From Cylicocyclus nassatus (taxonomy: Eukaryota > Nematoda > Chromadorea > Rhabditida > Strongylidae), in assembly GCA_958299035.1 (NCBI GenBank), contig CATQJL010000305.1, positions 29,392,040-29,456,039 on the forward strand: a stretch of DNA of 64,000 bases, given 5' to 3'. The notes beneath the pieces were generated by a model, which was not told the DNA's origin, did not search any database, and saw only the letters and a program-made list of their open reading frames with translations. Position numbers and translations under genes: made by a program. Numbering within the stretch: position 1 is the stretch's first letter; every line of letters begins with the position of its first letter. Below, in pieces: positions 1 to 11,700 of this stretch.

Positions 1-1673
1 AGTTTTGAAACTGTAACAACAAACCTACCAAAATCCTACAATGAAGGTCCTACCACGTCAATAGAGTATTGTTTCAGTATGTCGAATAACCCATACGTCA
101 AGTTTCACCCAAGTCTGTAATAATCTGTATTCGACCTACCGTAACCCTAATGCAACGTCAGATTCCTTCAGAACTACAGCTGTACGTGTAGCTTACGTCA
201 GAGTTACATGATGACAATAGTTGAGTACGTTTTGCTCAGAGGAAAAGTTAGAAACAAAGCTGCAAAACTTATTGTTAATCAAAAGCCCTGGTGTTGGTGT
301 CTCTTTAGCTGAGCAAAGGTGCAGTTTTCTCATTTTTTTGGAAAGAGGGTATTAGCTACACAGGGGTCTTCTCATGTGATTTCTTAAAGATGCTAATGCT
401 GCACGTGCACCATTATGGTATGTCACTGAAAGATTTTGATAGTAGTTTTGCTTCATGAATGCTGGTCAAAATATCGATGAGAGGGAAGAGGGAGGGGGTG
501 AGGGAAGCAGGAAAGTGGTCCCACGTATGGCAGGCATGATGTCAAAACGACGCTCATTCTATCAAGCAAAAAAATATTGAATGTTATAGGAGTAATACAT
601 ATCAAGAAATAGCTTACTCCTTCTTAGGTAAAACCGCTATTTAGTGGAAACTTTCCACTAAATAGTTTGTTTTCTACATTTTTTATCGTTCAACGTTAAT
701 TTAAAAACAGGTGAGCTGTAGGATTTTACAGCTGGTTATGTTTGTTAATGCGTTTTTGGTGCAATGGTGCTACATTTCGCTCGTTTCGCTTTCTGCAAAG
801 CATGACGATGAGGTCGAAGAACAAACTTGCCTAATTTCTTCTAGCTAGATTTCTACATTTCGCTCCTCCTTTTACCACAGCATAGTATTTTACATCATCA
901 TCCTGTGTCCTTTCCCTCCAGCTCCATACTAAGCACTCCGCTAAATTTGTCCGAAGTCAACCTAAGCCTTTCGCGCTAATTTATTCCCGTCGATCCCTGT
1001 CTGAATATCCCGTTGTCATATGCATTGTCAATAAGATGTACGTGGTTCCAGTTCAAGGATCAATTATTTTGCACCCAAGGAATCTGGATTCCTTTATATT
1101 GTCTGCAAAACGGTGCTTCGCTCGAGACCAACGATCATGAAATCCATTGTGAGCCGAATTTCGAACATTCCTCATTTTCTTCTTAATTAAACCTGTCACA
1201 TTTTTTTCAACTCAAAGAAATTTGTTGTATCACAAAACATTAGGTATGGGTAAAAATCTTGCATTTTCCATTTACTCCAGTAATGCACCTCCATAATACT
1301 TTTGAAAAATGTGACAACAAGTTTCGGAACCTTTTGACATTGAAAATTTTACTCTCTTGAGATTCAAAATCAATCATGAAACATTATATCTCAGAGATAG
1401 CTTTGCGAAGAAAAAGTTGATGAGACAAATCAGTTTTACAGCTCACGGAAAATAAAGTAAGATGAGTAGAAAAGATGATTATCTAGACATCTACTTAGAA
1501 GGGTCACAAAAAATTTTTTTGCGCGCAATAATTGAAAGCTCGCAACTTCAACCCCACGCTAGAATTACCACCCGAGAAAGTCGTTTTTTAAAATTCTTGA
1601 AGATATTACATAGCAGTCACGCAGTATTTTGTCTAAAAATCATTCACAACGGATAACTCACAATGAAAAGAAG
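1..1673. other. Left flank of the LTR retrotransposon, no gene seen
   Basis: AT-rich sequence with only short chance ORFs. The one distinct structure is a perfect 14-bp inverted repeat at 637-665 (arm CTATTTAGTGGAAA around a single central C). No RNA gene or protein family was recognised. The stretch ends at the CAAAC target-site copy of the LTR element. Confidence 0.6.
637..665. repeat. Perfect 14-bp palindrome
   Basis: CTATTTAGTGGAAA at 637-650, one central base, then its exact reverse complement at 652-665. It could form a compact hairpin. Nothing around it suggests a transposon end, so its role is unknown. Confidence 0.7.
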
Positions 1674-1678
1674 CAAAC
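1674..1678. repeat. Target-site duplication CAAAC, left copy
   Basis: CAAAC directly abuts the outer TG of the left LTR and is repeated exactly after the outer CA of the right LTR. BEL/Pao integrases usually make 4-6 bp duplications, so 5 bp fits. Confidence 0.93.
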
Positions 1679-2413
1679 TGTTGCGGCTCAGAGGACTCAG
1701 CACCCCTAGTCGAAACAGGCCGACTGCCATACACAACCAATCCCTAGCCCTAGGACGTCACGCGTCCGACACCTATAGGGCCCTAAGGCGCGTCCACTCG
1801 ACGCTGTCACCAAAATAATACACCCGTACGAAACACGACTAGATTAATTGAGTTTATATACTAAACAACAATAAAACAGACAAATAACAAGGAATACTAC
1901 TGACTACGGGTTCCTAAACTACAAGGATAAATGAGAGCAAATTCCGGGACGAGCCGCGCGTCCCAGGATGCCGATGAATGAGAGAAATCGCTCCAACCAT
2001 GAAGTTCTGGGGTTCTCCTCAGAGTCGACCGCAAGGAGGCCCAGTCCAATGGAACGGCGCACTCACCAAGCTCCACTCCCGCATGATGTTCATCTACAAC
2101 TTTCCACTTTCCTTGCGCTTACGCGCGACCAGTACACAAGACATAAAAGAAAGGCTCAACCGCTCAACCAAAAGTACTCAGATGCGGGAGCTGCTTGAAA
2201 CGTAGCCGAGTATGATAAACCAATCGATAATCACACGAAAGTCGAAAAGGCGGCGGCTGCTCTCTGCGCAGCCTTATATACCCCGCCACTTGGCTACCTT
2301 CCAAGCTGTAGGTGGTCCTGCAGCAGCCTACAAAAGGCGCGACAGGCAAATGCGGCAAACAGCGCCCCCGGCCTTCTGTTCCGAGGAGCGCTCTGCACCG
2401 CGGAGCCGCGACA
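1679..2413 (-). repeat. 3' LTR (left copy)
   Basis: 735-bp long terminal repeat, TGTTGCGGCTCAG to GCCGCGACA on the plus strand, matched almost base for base by 14592-15326. It contains the same TATA motif as the 5' LTR. It is bounded inside by a C-run on the plus strand, which is the polypurine tract on the coding strand. Confidence 0.95.
2272..2280 (-). promoter_or_regulatory. TATA box within the 3' LTR
   Basis: CCTTATATA on the plus strand reads TATATAAGG on the coding strand. This copy would drive transcription outwards into the left flank (below 1679). The equivalent copy in the 5' LTR is the one expected to drive the element. Confidence 0.55.
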
Positions 2414-2424
2414 CTCCCCCCCCC
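2414..2424 (-). other. Polypurine tract for plus-strand priming
   Basis: CTCCCCCCCCC lies directly inside the 3' LTR. On the coding strand it reads GGGGGGGGGAG immediately before the LTR's TG, which is the expected place and composition for the polypurine tract. Its G9 run is longer than typical mixed A/G tracts. Confidence 0.85.
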
Positions 2425-3123
2425 GAAACAGTGGCTTGAGCGTCCGATAAGGTGGTTACGTGATGACGCTGGCGACAACTGAGGGTACTACCATATAAGT
2501 TTTGGAAGTAGACAGGAAAAAGACAGAGCTCATCGGCATCAAGGTAAGCGCGTGGAGTACGCTGTGAAAGAGGCACCCGTCCCGTAGCACAACGGATAAA
2601 TACGCAATGAACTAAAATGATCATAAATGAGTAATAACTGCTAAGGCGCGTCTACCGCCCTACCACTACCAAATAACTGATTGAACAAATAACTACTAAA
2701 CGTAAGTGATATCATGGTGCGCATTGTGGCGCACGACTACCTACCCTGAAACGCTACTGAATAAGTGGAAGAACAAATAAATGAGCAGATGATTAACTGA
2801 AATCGATTAATATAGGTAAACAACAGGGTAAGTATAGGTAGTTAGTTAGGCGATCGACGTAAAACTTAATAAAAGTAACAAATATATACAATTGTATCTG
2901 TAGACTGCGGCTCAGCACGACGGGCAACAACCATCATACACACATTCGACGCGCGTCTGTATCAGCCACATACTGAGGTGTGATGATCGTCCATACCATA
3001 CGAACAGCTGGATCTTGCTAAATGAGCATGTTCTATGGGGTCGACAATCTCAAAATGACTGAAAAATACAAACCGCTCGTCTTCTTCCAAGCACCGTCTT
3101 ACGCATGAGCTCGCCCCTACTAA
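2425..3123 (-). other. 3' untranslated part of the LTR element
   Basis: About 700 bp between the stop of the second ORF and the polypurine tract. No ORF or motif beyond short chance frames was seen. Confidence 0.55.
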
Positions 3124-5049
3124 CTACTCGCGCGCATCGCGTGGAGGCTGAGATGTTCCGGCGCGCGTCTGGAAAAAGTCCCCGGATGGCATTGGGGGAT
3201 GAGTAAGTCGATCCAACCAGGCGTAAAACTCGTCCGGCGTCATCTCCGTCATGTCCTGTACAATCCCCGTGTTGCGACGACAAAAGGCGCGGTGGTGGCG
3301 CGTCAGGCCACAATTATTACACACATAATTCCTCCTGCACTGTCCATAGTGCTTCCACAGGCACGTCGTGCAAAATCCTCTATCCAGCGCGATCCGGACT
3401 CTAAGGCTCATCTTCTTTACGATATTACATTCCGCGCTAAAATGTCCTTCTCCACTACAAAAGACACAGGGTGGTTGTCTGCGGCGGCTTCCGGTCAATG
3501 GCATCGGTCGCGCGTCCGGGGCAGCCTGGTGAGTGGACTCAGGTCCACCCTCCCGCGCGACAAGAGAAGGCCAAAGCGGGGGTGTAGTCGACGCGGATCC
3601 GTGGTCTGACTGTTCCTGGGGTGACTGTGGGGAGTTGTGCGTCGTCGGGATAATCTTGGGCTCGTCGATACTCTGAACTGATTCCGGGGATGGGGATTGG
3701 GGAGGTTGATCTTCTTGCTGGAGGATCGGTGTTTCTGGTGGAGCGTCGAGTAGTGGCACGTGAATCTGATGCGCGGCCATAACTATCGTCACTACCTGCT
3801 GCAGCGGCTCGATAATCGGGTAATCATGGTCGTGTTCCACGACTGGCTGCTCCGTTACCGGCGTTTCTTGCTGTTGCACGTCTGGCTGACGTTGCTCTTC
3901 AGTTGACTGTCGGTACTCTGGCGCGGCTGGTTCATCTCTGCGGCACAGATCAAGGTACTCGTTGGTCAGCGTTCCATGCAAAACGTCATCGTAGTTGTCC
4001 TGCCACCAACGTAGCGCTCGAACGTAGGTTCGTGGCTCGACTAGTGGTTGTTCTGGCTCTGGTGGAGTGGTGAGCCTTATGTAATCCTCATCGATGGCTG
4101 AGAAGGTCTCCTTGCGGCGCGTCATAACGTAGTTGAGCTGGTGGTACTCGAGGATGCGCATTAGGCGCGTCGCATGCGCTATCGCGGCAGATGCAGCCAT
4201 AGATTTTTCTGTGATGAGGGCCTCGCTGACGTTGAAGCTGGTTAGCGCGTCGAGGAACGGTTGCGAGCGCGCAAAGAGGTTGGGAAGGAGCGCATCGCTA
4301 ATGAGATCGCGGTGAGTGATAATGCCGGTCGAAGCGTGCTGCAGCGCGTGGATATAAGCCATGAATTTGACGTATTTAACGTCTACTGGAGCGCTGCACA
4401 ACAAGAAGGTCTGCACGTTAAGAAAGATGGAAGTTGCGCACTGTAACGCGTCATCGAGTTGGCGCAGATGGTAAACTACCGTGGCGGCCTGCTGTTGCTG
4501 CAGGGTCGTAAGAAGCGCTGAGTCGGCGGGTGGTTGCGGGGTAGCGTGCGTGGGAGCAGTAGCGATGAAATTGAAGACTTTACGCAGCTGGGCAGCGGTT
4601 AGTTCCTCGACTGTATGGGGAAGCGCGTGCATGGCATAGTCAAAAACAGGCCGTGTGGGCGCAAGCGCGTTCGGCGCTGGGGGTGGACGCAGAGGGGCCG
4701 AAGCTGAAACGCTGGCCATGCGCGTCTGGAGAGTGCGCTGCTGTTTCTGAATCTGCGCAAGGATTTGGCGAAGCTCTAACTCATTGCCGGCGTGCGCGAA
4801 TAGTCTTCTCGCTTCCCTAGCTGCTAGCTGCTCTATCGCTTCCTGAATGGATGTTGGGCCTTGTGATGTACGCGCGCGAGAAGAAGAAGGGGCCGGTTGG
4901 TCAAAACGCGCTTCGGGGCTCGCCATGCGCTTCGACATAGGTGATGATGTGCGTTGGACTGATGCAGCAGACGTTGATAATGAAGGTGGTGACGATCGCG
5001 CGTCCTGTAAAATTAGCGCTCTATGGTACGGCGGAATGAAAAGGCTCAA
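3124..5049 (-). CDS. Second, Gag-like zinc-knuckle ORF in the env position
   Basis: Open frame of about 641 codons downstream of pol, where BEL/Pao elements of nematodes often carry an envelope-like ORF. The frame opens at a TTG. No upstream in-frame ATG exists before a stop at about 5100, and the first ATG is near residue 38 (about 4938). It is therefore probably reached by splicing or starts at that ATG. Order: Ser/Pro-rich N terminus, a Glu/Gln-rich likely coiled coil (residues about 70-115), a helical middle (about 130-330), a long acidic Pro/Gln-rich linker (about 330-510), then zinc knuckles. The first is a canonical CX2CX4HX4C (CVFCSGEGHFSAEC). It is followed by two C/H-rich units ending CNNCGLTRHHRAFC, closely parallel to the pol Gag CSCGRVHHRALC unit. 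No signal peptide, membrane segment or fusion peptide is visible, so it is not an ordinary Env. An RNA-binding nucleocapsid-like accessory role is inference. Confidence 0.85.
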   Translation of the reverse strand: MSLFIPPYHRALILQDARSSPPSLSTSAASVQRTSSPMSKRMASPEARFDQPAPSSSRARTSQGPTSIQEAIEQLAAREARRLFAHAGNELELRQILAQIQKQQRTLQTRMASVSASAPLRPPPAPNALAPTRPVFDYAMHALPHTVEELTAAQLRKVFNFIATAPTHATPQPPADSALLTTLQQQQAATVVYHLRQLDDALQCATSIFLNVQTFLLCSAPVDVKYVKFMAYIHALQHASTGIITHRDLISDALLPNLFARSQPFLDALTSFNVSEALITEKSMAASAAIAHATRLMRILEYHQLNYVMTRRKETFSAIDEDYIRLTTPPEPEQPLVEPRTYVRALRWWQDNYDDVLHGTLTNEYLDLCRRDEPAAPEYRQSTEEQRQPDVQQQETPVTEQPVVEHDHDYPIIEPLQQVVTIVMAAHQIHVPLLDAPPETPILQQEDQPPQSPSPESVQSIDEPKIIPTTHNSPQSPQEQSDHGSASTTPPLWPSLVAREGGPESTHQAAPDARPMPLTGSRRRQPPCVFCSGEGHFSAECNIVKKMSLRVRIALDRGFCTTCLWKHYGQCRRNYVCNNCGLTRHHRAFCRRNTGIVQDMTEMTPDEFYAWLDRLTHPPMPSGDFFQTRAGTSQPPRDARE

Positions 5050-5766
5050 TGCAAGTAAGAAGATGTAAGGAAAATTTAGAAGAATTTTGGATTTAGATTA
5101 AAAATAATGTGCGCGCAAAATTTTTGATAGGGGCGCAAAATGTTCGGTGCGCGACCGAGAAAAGAGAAGAGCCCCAAATTAGAGTGAAGAGGAAAATAAA
5201 AACTTATTAACTTCTTACTTGAATTGATCCTTGAGTCGTGTCGTAGACTGGAACTGACAGATGGTTGACAACTTTTATTGATAGACGGTAATCAACAATT
5301 CCCAAAGTCGGTTGGCACTAAATAAGGACTTACAATCGAGATCATATACAACGGCAAAATGTTAGCGCGACGTGTGAGTGGTTAAGAATATGAACTACTA
5401 TGAAATAATTACATAAAACAGAAACTGTACTACAAAATAAAAAGAATGAGCACGTCCGCTCAGACGAATGATGAAATGAGTGACGAGCGTCTCGATCGAT
5501 GTTATTTCGCAATCCTAAGCAGTTCATGTGTTAGGTAGCCTGACGAACGAGCGTTCCCTGCAGGCGGTACTTCGTGTCGGGACCACACGTGGTCTGAAAA
5601 GAGAATTAGACCAAGAAACTGCTACGACGCGCGTATGACGCTCATCGGCTCGATCAAAACAACAGAATCAAAGAGATAGAAGGTCAGAATAGTGAGAAGA
5701 AGAAAAGGAAAAAGAAAAGGAAAAAATTTATGAATTTTCACTCACATGAGTGTATTTTACCGTTGT
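5050..5766 (-). other. Spacer between pol and the second ORF
   Basis: 717 bp without a convincing ORF, AT-rich near 5700-5760. The coding-strand sequence just before the second ORF (about 5044-5075) is pyrimidine-rich and ends in AG, so a splice acceptor there is possible but weak. Confidence 0.45.
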
Positions 5767-8700
5767 TCAGGCCTTGGAAGTTCCTTGTAAATTGTCCTTC
5801 AGTAGCAAATGTTTCTGATATCCGCGTTGGGGGGCCTCTTCATTCTCTGCTACCACCTCTAAAGGTAGTAGGTGACTGATGGAACGATCTACTACGCGTC
5901 TCTTGCCGGTCTTGATTTTTGCTGATCTCGTATTGCCGTCTGAGGACGTGTATAATTCTAAAATAAGTCCAAGTGGCCAATTTGACCTCGGCGCGTCCTG
6001 TCGAATGAGTACAACATCTCCAACTTTTGGAAAACTCGTAGTAGGGCGATCCTTGACGCGCTTAGCTTCTCTCTCCGCTAATACAGCTAGATATTCCTGC
6101 TGCCAGATGTTCCAGAAGCTGTCCAAATCGCTTTGTAACTCTTTGTAACGCGTCTGTAGCGCGTGATAATTATCGCTCGACGAGTCCACGATCTTCTGTG
6201 GCATGTTGTACGTCAGACGTGCTATACGAAAGTTAGGCGTGATCAAGTCAATGGGTCGAATGGCCATGTGGGTAACAGCGTTCGCCGAATTCACCGGAAA
6301 AAGTGGTCGGGTGTTGAGGATAGCTTCGATCTCTACCATCAAGGTTTCTAGGAGCCATAAGTCCAAAACCTGATTGTGTACTGCCTTCTTGAATGCAGTC
6401 TTGACTGAACCAACCAATCTCTCGTAGAATCCGCCTTTCCACGGTGAGTATGGAGTTATGAACTTCCAACTGATGTTATGGCGCGTGAGAAATTGGTTCG
6501 TCTGGAGGTCCTCCGCTATCCTGCTCAGCTCGTTGTTGATGATCTCCTGTCCTAACTTAAAAGTAGGCGCGTTGTCGCTCGTAACGCTATCTGGAGTTCC
6601 TCTGCGCGCCATAAATCTTCTGAAAGCTAATAAAAATTGAAAAGTTGAATTGTCTCTTACCACTTCTAAGTGCAGTGCGCGCGTCGCCATGCACGTAAAG
6701 AGACAAATCCATACTTTATGGCGTTCGCACGTTAGCAAACGAGCGAAAATTGGTCCAAAATAGTCGAGACCGACATGCTGGAATGGTCGGCTCCTGGTTA
6801 CTCTCTGGACAGGTAAATCCGGTGATTGTGGATAAGCACATAGGCGACCTTGGTACCTTCTACACGTAACACATCTGGAAATATAGGATTTAACAGACCG
6901 TCTCAATTTGGGTATAAAGAATCTTTCGCGTAGAGCAGTCATTAGATGGGATGGTCCCGCGTGAAATAACTGGTGATGGTAATGCGCGATTAACATATCG
7001 CAAAGAGGATGACTTGATAAAATCAAAATAGGATTTCCAAAGTTGTTATTTCGCGCGTTACCCATGCGAAGATCGACCCTTATGATTCCGTCCGTATCGT
7101 ATATCTTCTTGAGGTTGTTCACATACGAAGCGCGCATCTGTAGTTCACTTTCGCGATAGTGCTCACGTATTAGCACTAATTCGGCTGTCGTAAAGTCATC
7201 CGCCGTTATGGTCGGTGTCGTGTCGATCGTGCCGAGTAGAATCGATTTAGTCCGGTGTCGAATATTCTGGTGCGTCTGAGCTCGAACGCGTAACTTAGCA
7301 AGGTATTTAAGCACGTATGCTGTAATACGTACTAGCTTCGCGTAAGAGTTGGTGCGCGTGAACCGAATAAACGACTTATATCCTCCTTTTGTTTCGACTG
7401 CGGATGCCGCTGTTATTCTGGGTATGTGAAGTTCCTCCGTCTCTGCACCAGCAGGCAAACCGAACGATGGCTGAAACTTCGTGCAGGGCCACTGTGAGAA
7501 AGGTACTCTGAAAAAACTCGGTCCATTCCACCACATGTGGTCTTGTAACTGTGATGCCGTTAACCCGCGAGTGGCGCAATCCGCAGGATTAAGTTCCGAA
7601 GATAAATAGTAAAATCCGGTATCAATTTGTTCCTTTTTAAATTCATCACGCACGCGTCCGATGTACTTCACACGATTCTGCACATAGGTCTTCAAGGGCT
7701 TGCGCGACTGCATCCAATAAAGGACTATCTGCGAGTCGGTAAGGAATTTCACAGATCGGAAACGAACTTTCAGCTGGCTTACCACGAATCGTGCCATCTT
7801 AGCAGCCATGTGGCAGGCAAGTAGTTCCATGCGCGGGATCGTAATCGCGCCAGATGGTGCTAACTTTGCCTTGGCAAAGAGCAGGGACGACTTAGTCGAA
7901 GAATTCCTTAGTTGTGCCAAGATGTAGATGGCAACAGCGTAGACGCGTTTTGACGCGTCAGAACACACAACTAAATCGTACATGTCGTGCTGAGAATAGC
8001 AAATAAAGCGTGGTACTTGCGCGTGGAAGCCGCATATATCCTGCACGATAGTATTCCATCTGTGAACGTCATCATCGGTGATATCATCGTCCCAACCATA
8101 ACCCGTCTCCCACAGATCTTGTATGAACATCTTCGGTCTTACTAATAGTGGTGTCAATAAGCCAAGGGGATCAAAGGTAGAGGCGTAAGCTTGCAGTGCG
8201 GTCCTCTTGGTGGTAGCACGTTGCCGTGTGATGTTAATGGGGACGTGTAGCACGTCAAGCGTCGGGTTCCACTTGATTCCCAAAAGATTGACGAACTGCC
8301 CTTGTAGGATCATACAGTCGCTTTGCGGGATCGAGAGCATGGTGTTCGAGCTATTAGACATAAATTGACGAAGATTCATATTCATCCTGGCGAATATGTC
8401 CTTACACTCCTTAGTCTTGTTGAGGCATTCTTGAGTTGATGTTGCTCCAACTATGATGTTATCGACATAAGTGTTAGTAAGGATTTCTTCTTTAAGACGA
8501 TTCGCCGGATCTTGCTCGAGAAAATATCGGATAGACATGTTGAGTAGGAATGGTGAGGCGTTTATGCCGAATGGCACACGCGCGAACCGTAACACACGAA
8601 GATTCTCTGATGAAGGAGGCTGTTGAGTGTCCTTTATCCACAAGAATCTCGTTGAGTCCCTCTGATCCTGATGGAGGTGGATCTGATGGAATGCTTTCTC

Positions 8701-11700
8701 AACGTCGGCGATTACCAGGTAGCGGTGAAGTCGGCTTCGCATCAAGATTCCTACTAAGTCGGGCAACAATGAGGGTCCTTGATGAATGCAGTCATTGAGA
8801 CTGGGGCAATCCTTCTGATGGCTAGAGGCATCAAAGACAATCCTCAATTTCGTGGTAGAACTTCCTTCCTTAAAAACGGCTTGATGCGGGATGTAATACA
8901 CGTTAGGGCTTTGCGCAATGACGCGCGTTACGTCTTCAATAACACCCTTCCTCAATTGCTCGTCGATGAGTCTACAATATTCCTTCCATACAGATGGTGT
9001 CGTCCTAAGTCTGTCATATTGACTCTGCAATCGACGAAACGCTAAAGCTTTGTTATCTGCAAGGGGAGGATGTTCTTCTTTCCAAGGAAAGGAGACGTAG
9101 ATGTTGCCATTGATGATCTTGACCGTGTCGTAAAATTGTTGAACGACTTTAGCATCTTCCGCATCTTCTTTTTCATCTAATCCAAGCAGGTCGAGACCAA
9201 GGAGGCTACGTAGGAGTTGTTCATTCCTTGGCTCGTCGTCCGCGAAAAGAGTCGAGATCGTTGCAAGGGTATTGGACGTCGCCGGGCACTTCAGGCCAGA
9301 TAGGACTGGACCAAATCTAGTCTGCGACAAGGTGAGGCCTGATGGTAATCTCTCGTTCTTGTGCAGATCCACAATGTGCCAGTAGTTGTCGATACCGATA
9401 AGTACATCAACCTCAACTCTATCTCCTAAATCGACGATGTCCGTGTCGTTTTGAGTATTCGCTCGTGGGACCGTCGTAATGGTTTCGCGCGTCCAGAGGT
9501 CGAGCTCCACCGGATGGTTGTGCTGATCCCAAAGTACGAGTGTGACCTCCGACGATCTCTCTGTGAACGAGTGTCCACCGAACGTCAGGGTCGTAATGGA
9601 CTTGGTGTTTCTGAACGTAAGGCCTAGATGTTTGGCCAATGAGGTGCAAATGAAGCCATACTGTGAGCCACTATCAAGAAAAACTGTTAGTAGCTCGTCC
9701 ACGTCTAGATTATAATTCTTGGTTATAGCATGAACTACCATGAGGCGTGGCTCCTGTTGCAATGACTTCTCGTAGCACACCGATGTGCACGATGATGGAG
9801 AATGAGTGCCTACAGAAGCTTGGTGGTGGTCGAATCGAGGCTCTAACATGGCAGTATCAGGTGACTGAGAAGTACAGGTGGCACTGTGTACTGCTGAAGT
9901 AGGACTACGGGACCTGCGTGCTGAAGTAGCGCGTCTAGATGGAGGTGTAGTAGACTGTCGTCTAGATGGTGAGATTGATTTCGAATAATATCTGCGCGTT
10001 GGTGATGCACCTGCGCGAGACGACGAAGGATAATTATCCCTATCGAACTGCACACGTCTAGGCGAGCTAGCATAGCGCGGTCTCGAATAGCTTCGTCTGG
10101 CCGGTGGTGTTGGCGATCTTGGTAAACGTACATAGTCCTGACAGAGCGCCCTATGATGTACCCTACCACAAGAACATAATGGCGCATCACAGCGCGTGTA
10201 CGTGTGGCCTGATTGCAGGCATAACCAACAGAGGTTGTTACGAATAACAATCATCCTACGTTGTGCTATCTCTGATACAATCCTACAACGCTCTGAAGGG
10301 TGATAGCTGTTGCAGAAGGCACAACGAAACTCAGGTTGCGCGCGTGATATGCTAGGGCTACGCGACGTGCGTCGTGGATAGTAGGGCGTTGGCGGTCTGT
10401 CGCGACGACTATAAGGTGATGGTGAACGTGAAGTAGATGGACGTCTGGGATAATAGGATGAAGATCGATAGCGCGTAAACGCAGGATCAGTCTGGTTCAC
10501 GCTCGGGTATCTGCGTGGAGAAGGAGAGTGTTGGCGAACTACTGATTGGGAATTATAGGAATGGTAGTCCGACGGATCTGCATCCTCTATGTTCTCTAAT
10601 CTGTCGATGATAGAATCCAATGTTTCCAATAATTCGTCTACAGACCACATCGAATCTCCTCTCTTCTTGAATTCGCCTATCTTCTCACGCGTACGTCGAG
10701 GAAACTTGGCACGTATGATCTTAAGCGTGCCGATTGCACTGGAGTCCTCCTTGAGATGTTTCAACTGGGCCCATATGGCTTTGATGCCACAAAGTGTCGC
10801 GCGTTGCGACATTGACGAATCCGACGCAGGTGACAATTGCATCAGTTTGTCCCAGAGTCTGTTGCGGAGAATCTCCGGCCGGCCGTAGGTATTAGTTAGT
10901 GTGCGTACTGCGTCTTCGTAATTCTCTGCCGTGGATTGAAAGCCAGCGATGATGTTCGCGGCAGGTCCTCTGAGGTGCGCCTTAAGATACATGAACTTAA
11001 GTGGCGCGGGCACGTTGGGGTTGTTGTGCACCGCCATCGAGAAAAGATCCCAGAATTCGAAGAACCTGTCGACGTCGCCGTGAAAAGTCGGTATCTCAAA
11101 GGCAGGTAGCTTCAATGACTGTTCCATAAAGGAGGAAACAGGATTAGTATGGGAAGAGGAGGGTAGAAATGGATTCAGCTGATCGTAAGAGGGTAATGAT
11201 GGGTTTGCCAAAAGTGGGGGGTGTGAGGGGGGCTGTGGGGGTACGCTGAATCCTGGGGCAGCGCTGGAAACGCGCGTGGGTAAGGTAGTGTGGTCAGCTG
11301 GCGCGACAACGCCAAGATCTTCTAAATGCTGTTGTTCCTGAGGCAAGGGATGGCTCCGGATTTCCATCTCTGTACCCTGCGCGTGCTGATGGGTGGGGTT
11401 AGGGTCTTGGGTATGATGAGGAGAAGAAGTGACAGAAAAGGAAGGAACAGTAGAAGCACGAGCAAAATATAAAGCCTCTGAGCTCGGCAGAAGTTTGATC
11501 GCAGCATCGATACGATCATGGAGAGTTTCGGCCTCCTCCACAAGTTGATCCATCTCCCCGGCGTCCCAGTGAGACAGAATCTGTTGGAGGAGGGGGCACT
11601 CTCCCTGCTCGTCGGGATGCTGACGAGCATACTCCTCGGCTTTCTCTCTCTGGGCGCGTAAATGCGCAATAGCACGACCAAGAGAAGTAAAAAGAAGAAA

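Noticed and set aside
3124..5049. Envelope glycoprotein in the third-ORF position
   Set aside because: No signal peptide, transmembrane segment or glycoprotein-like cysteine pattern; the cysteines form zinc knuckles.
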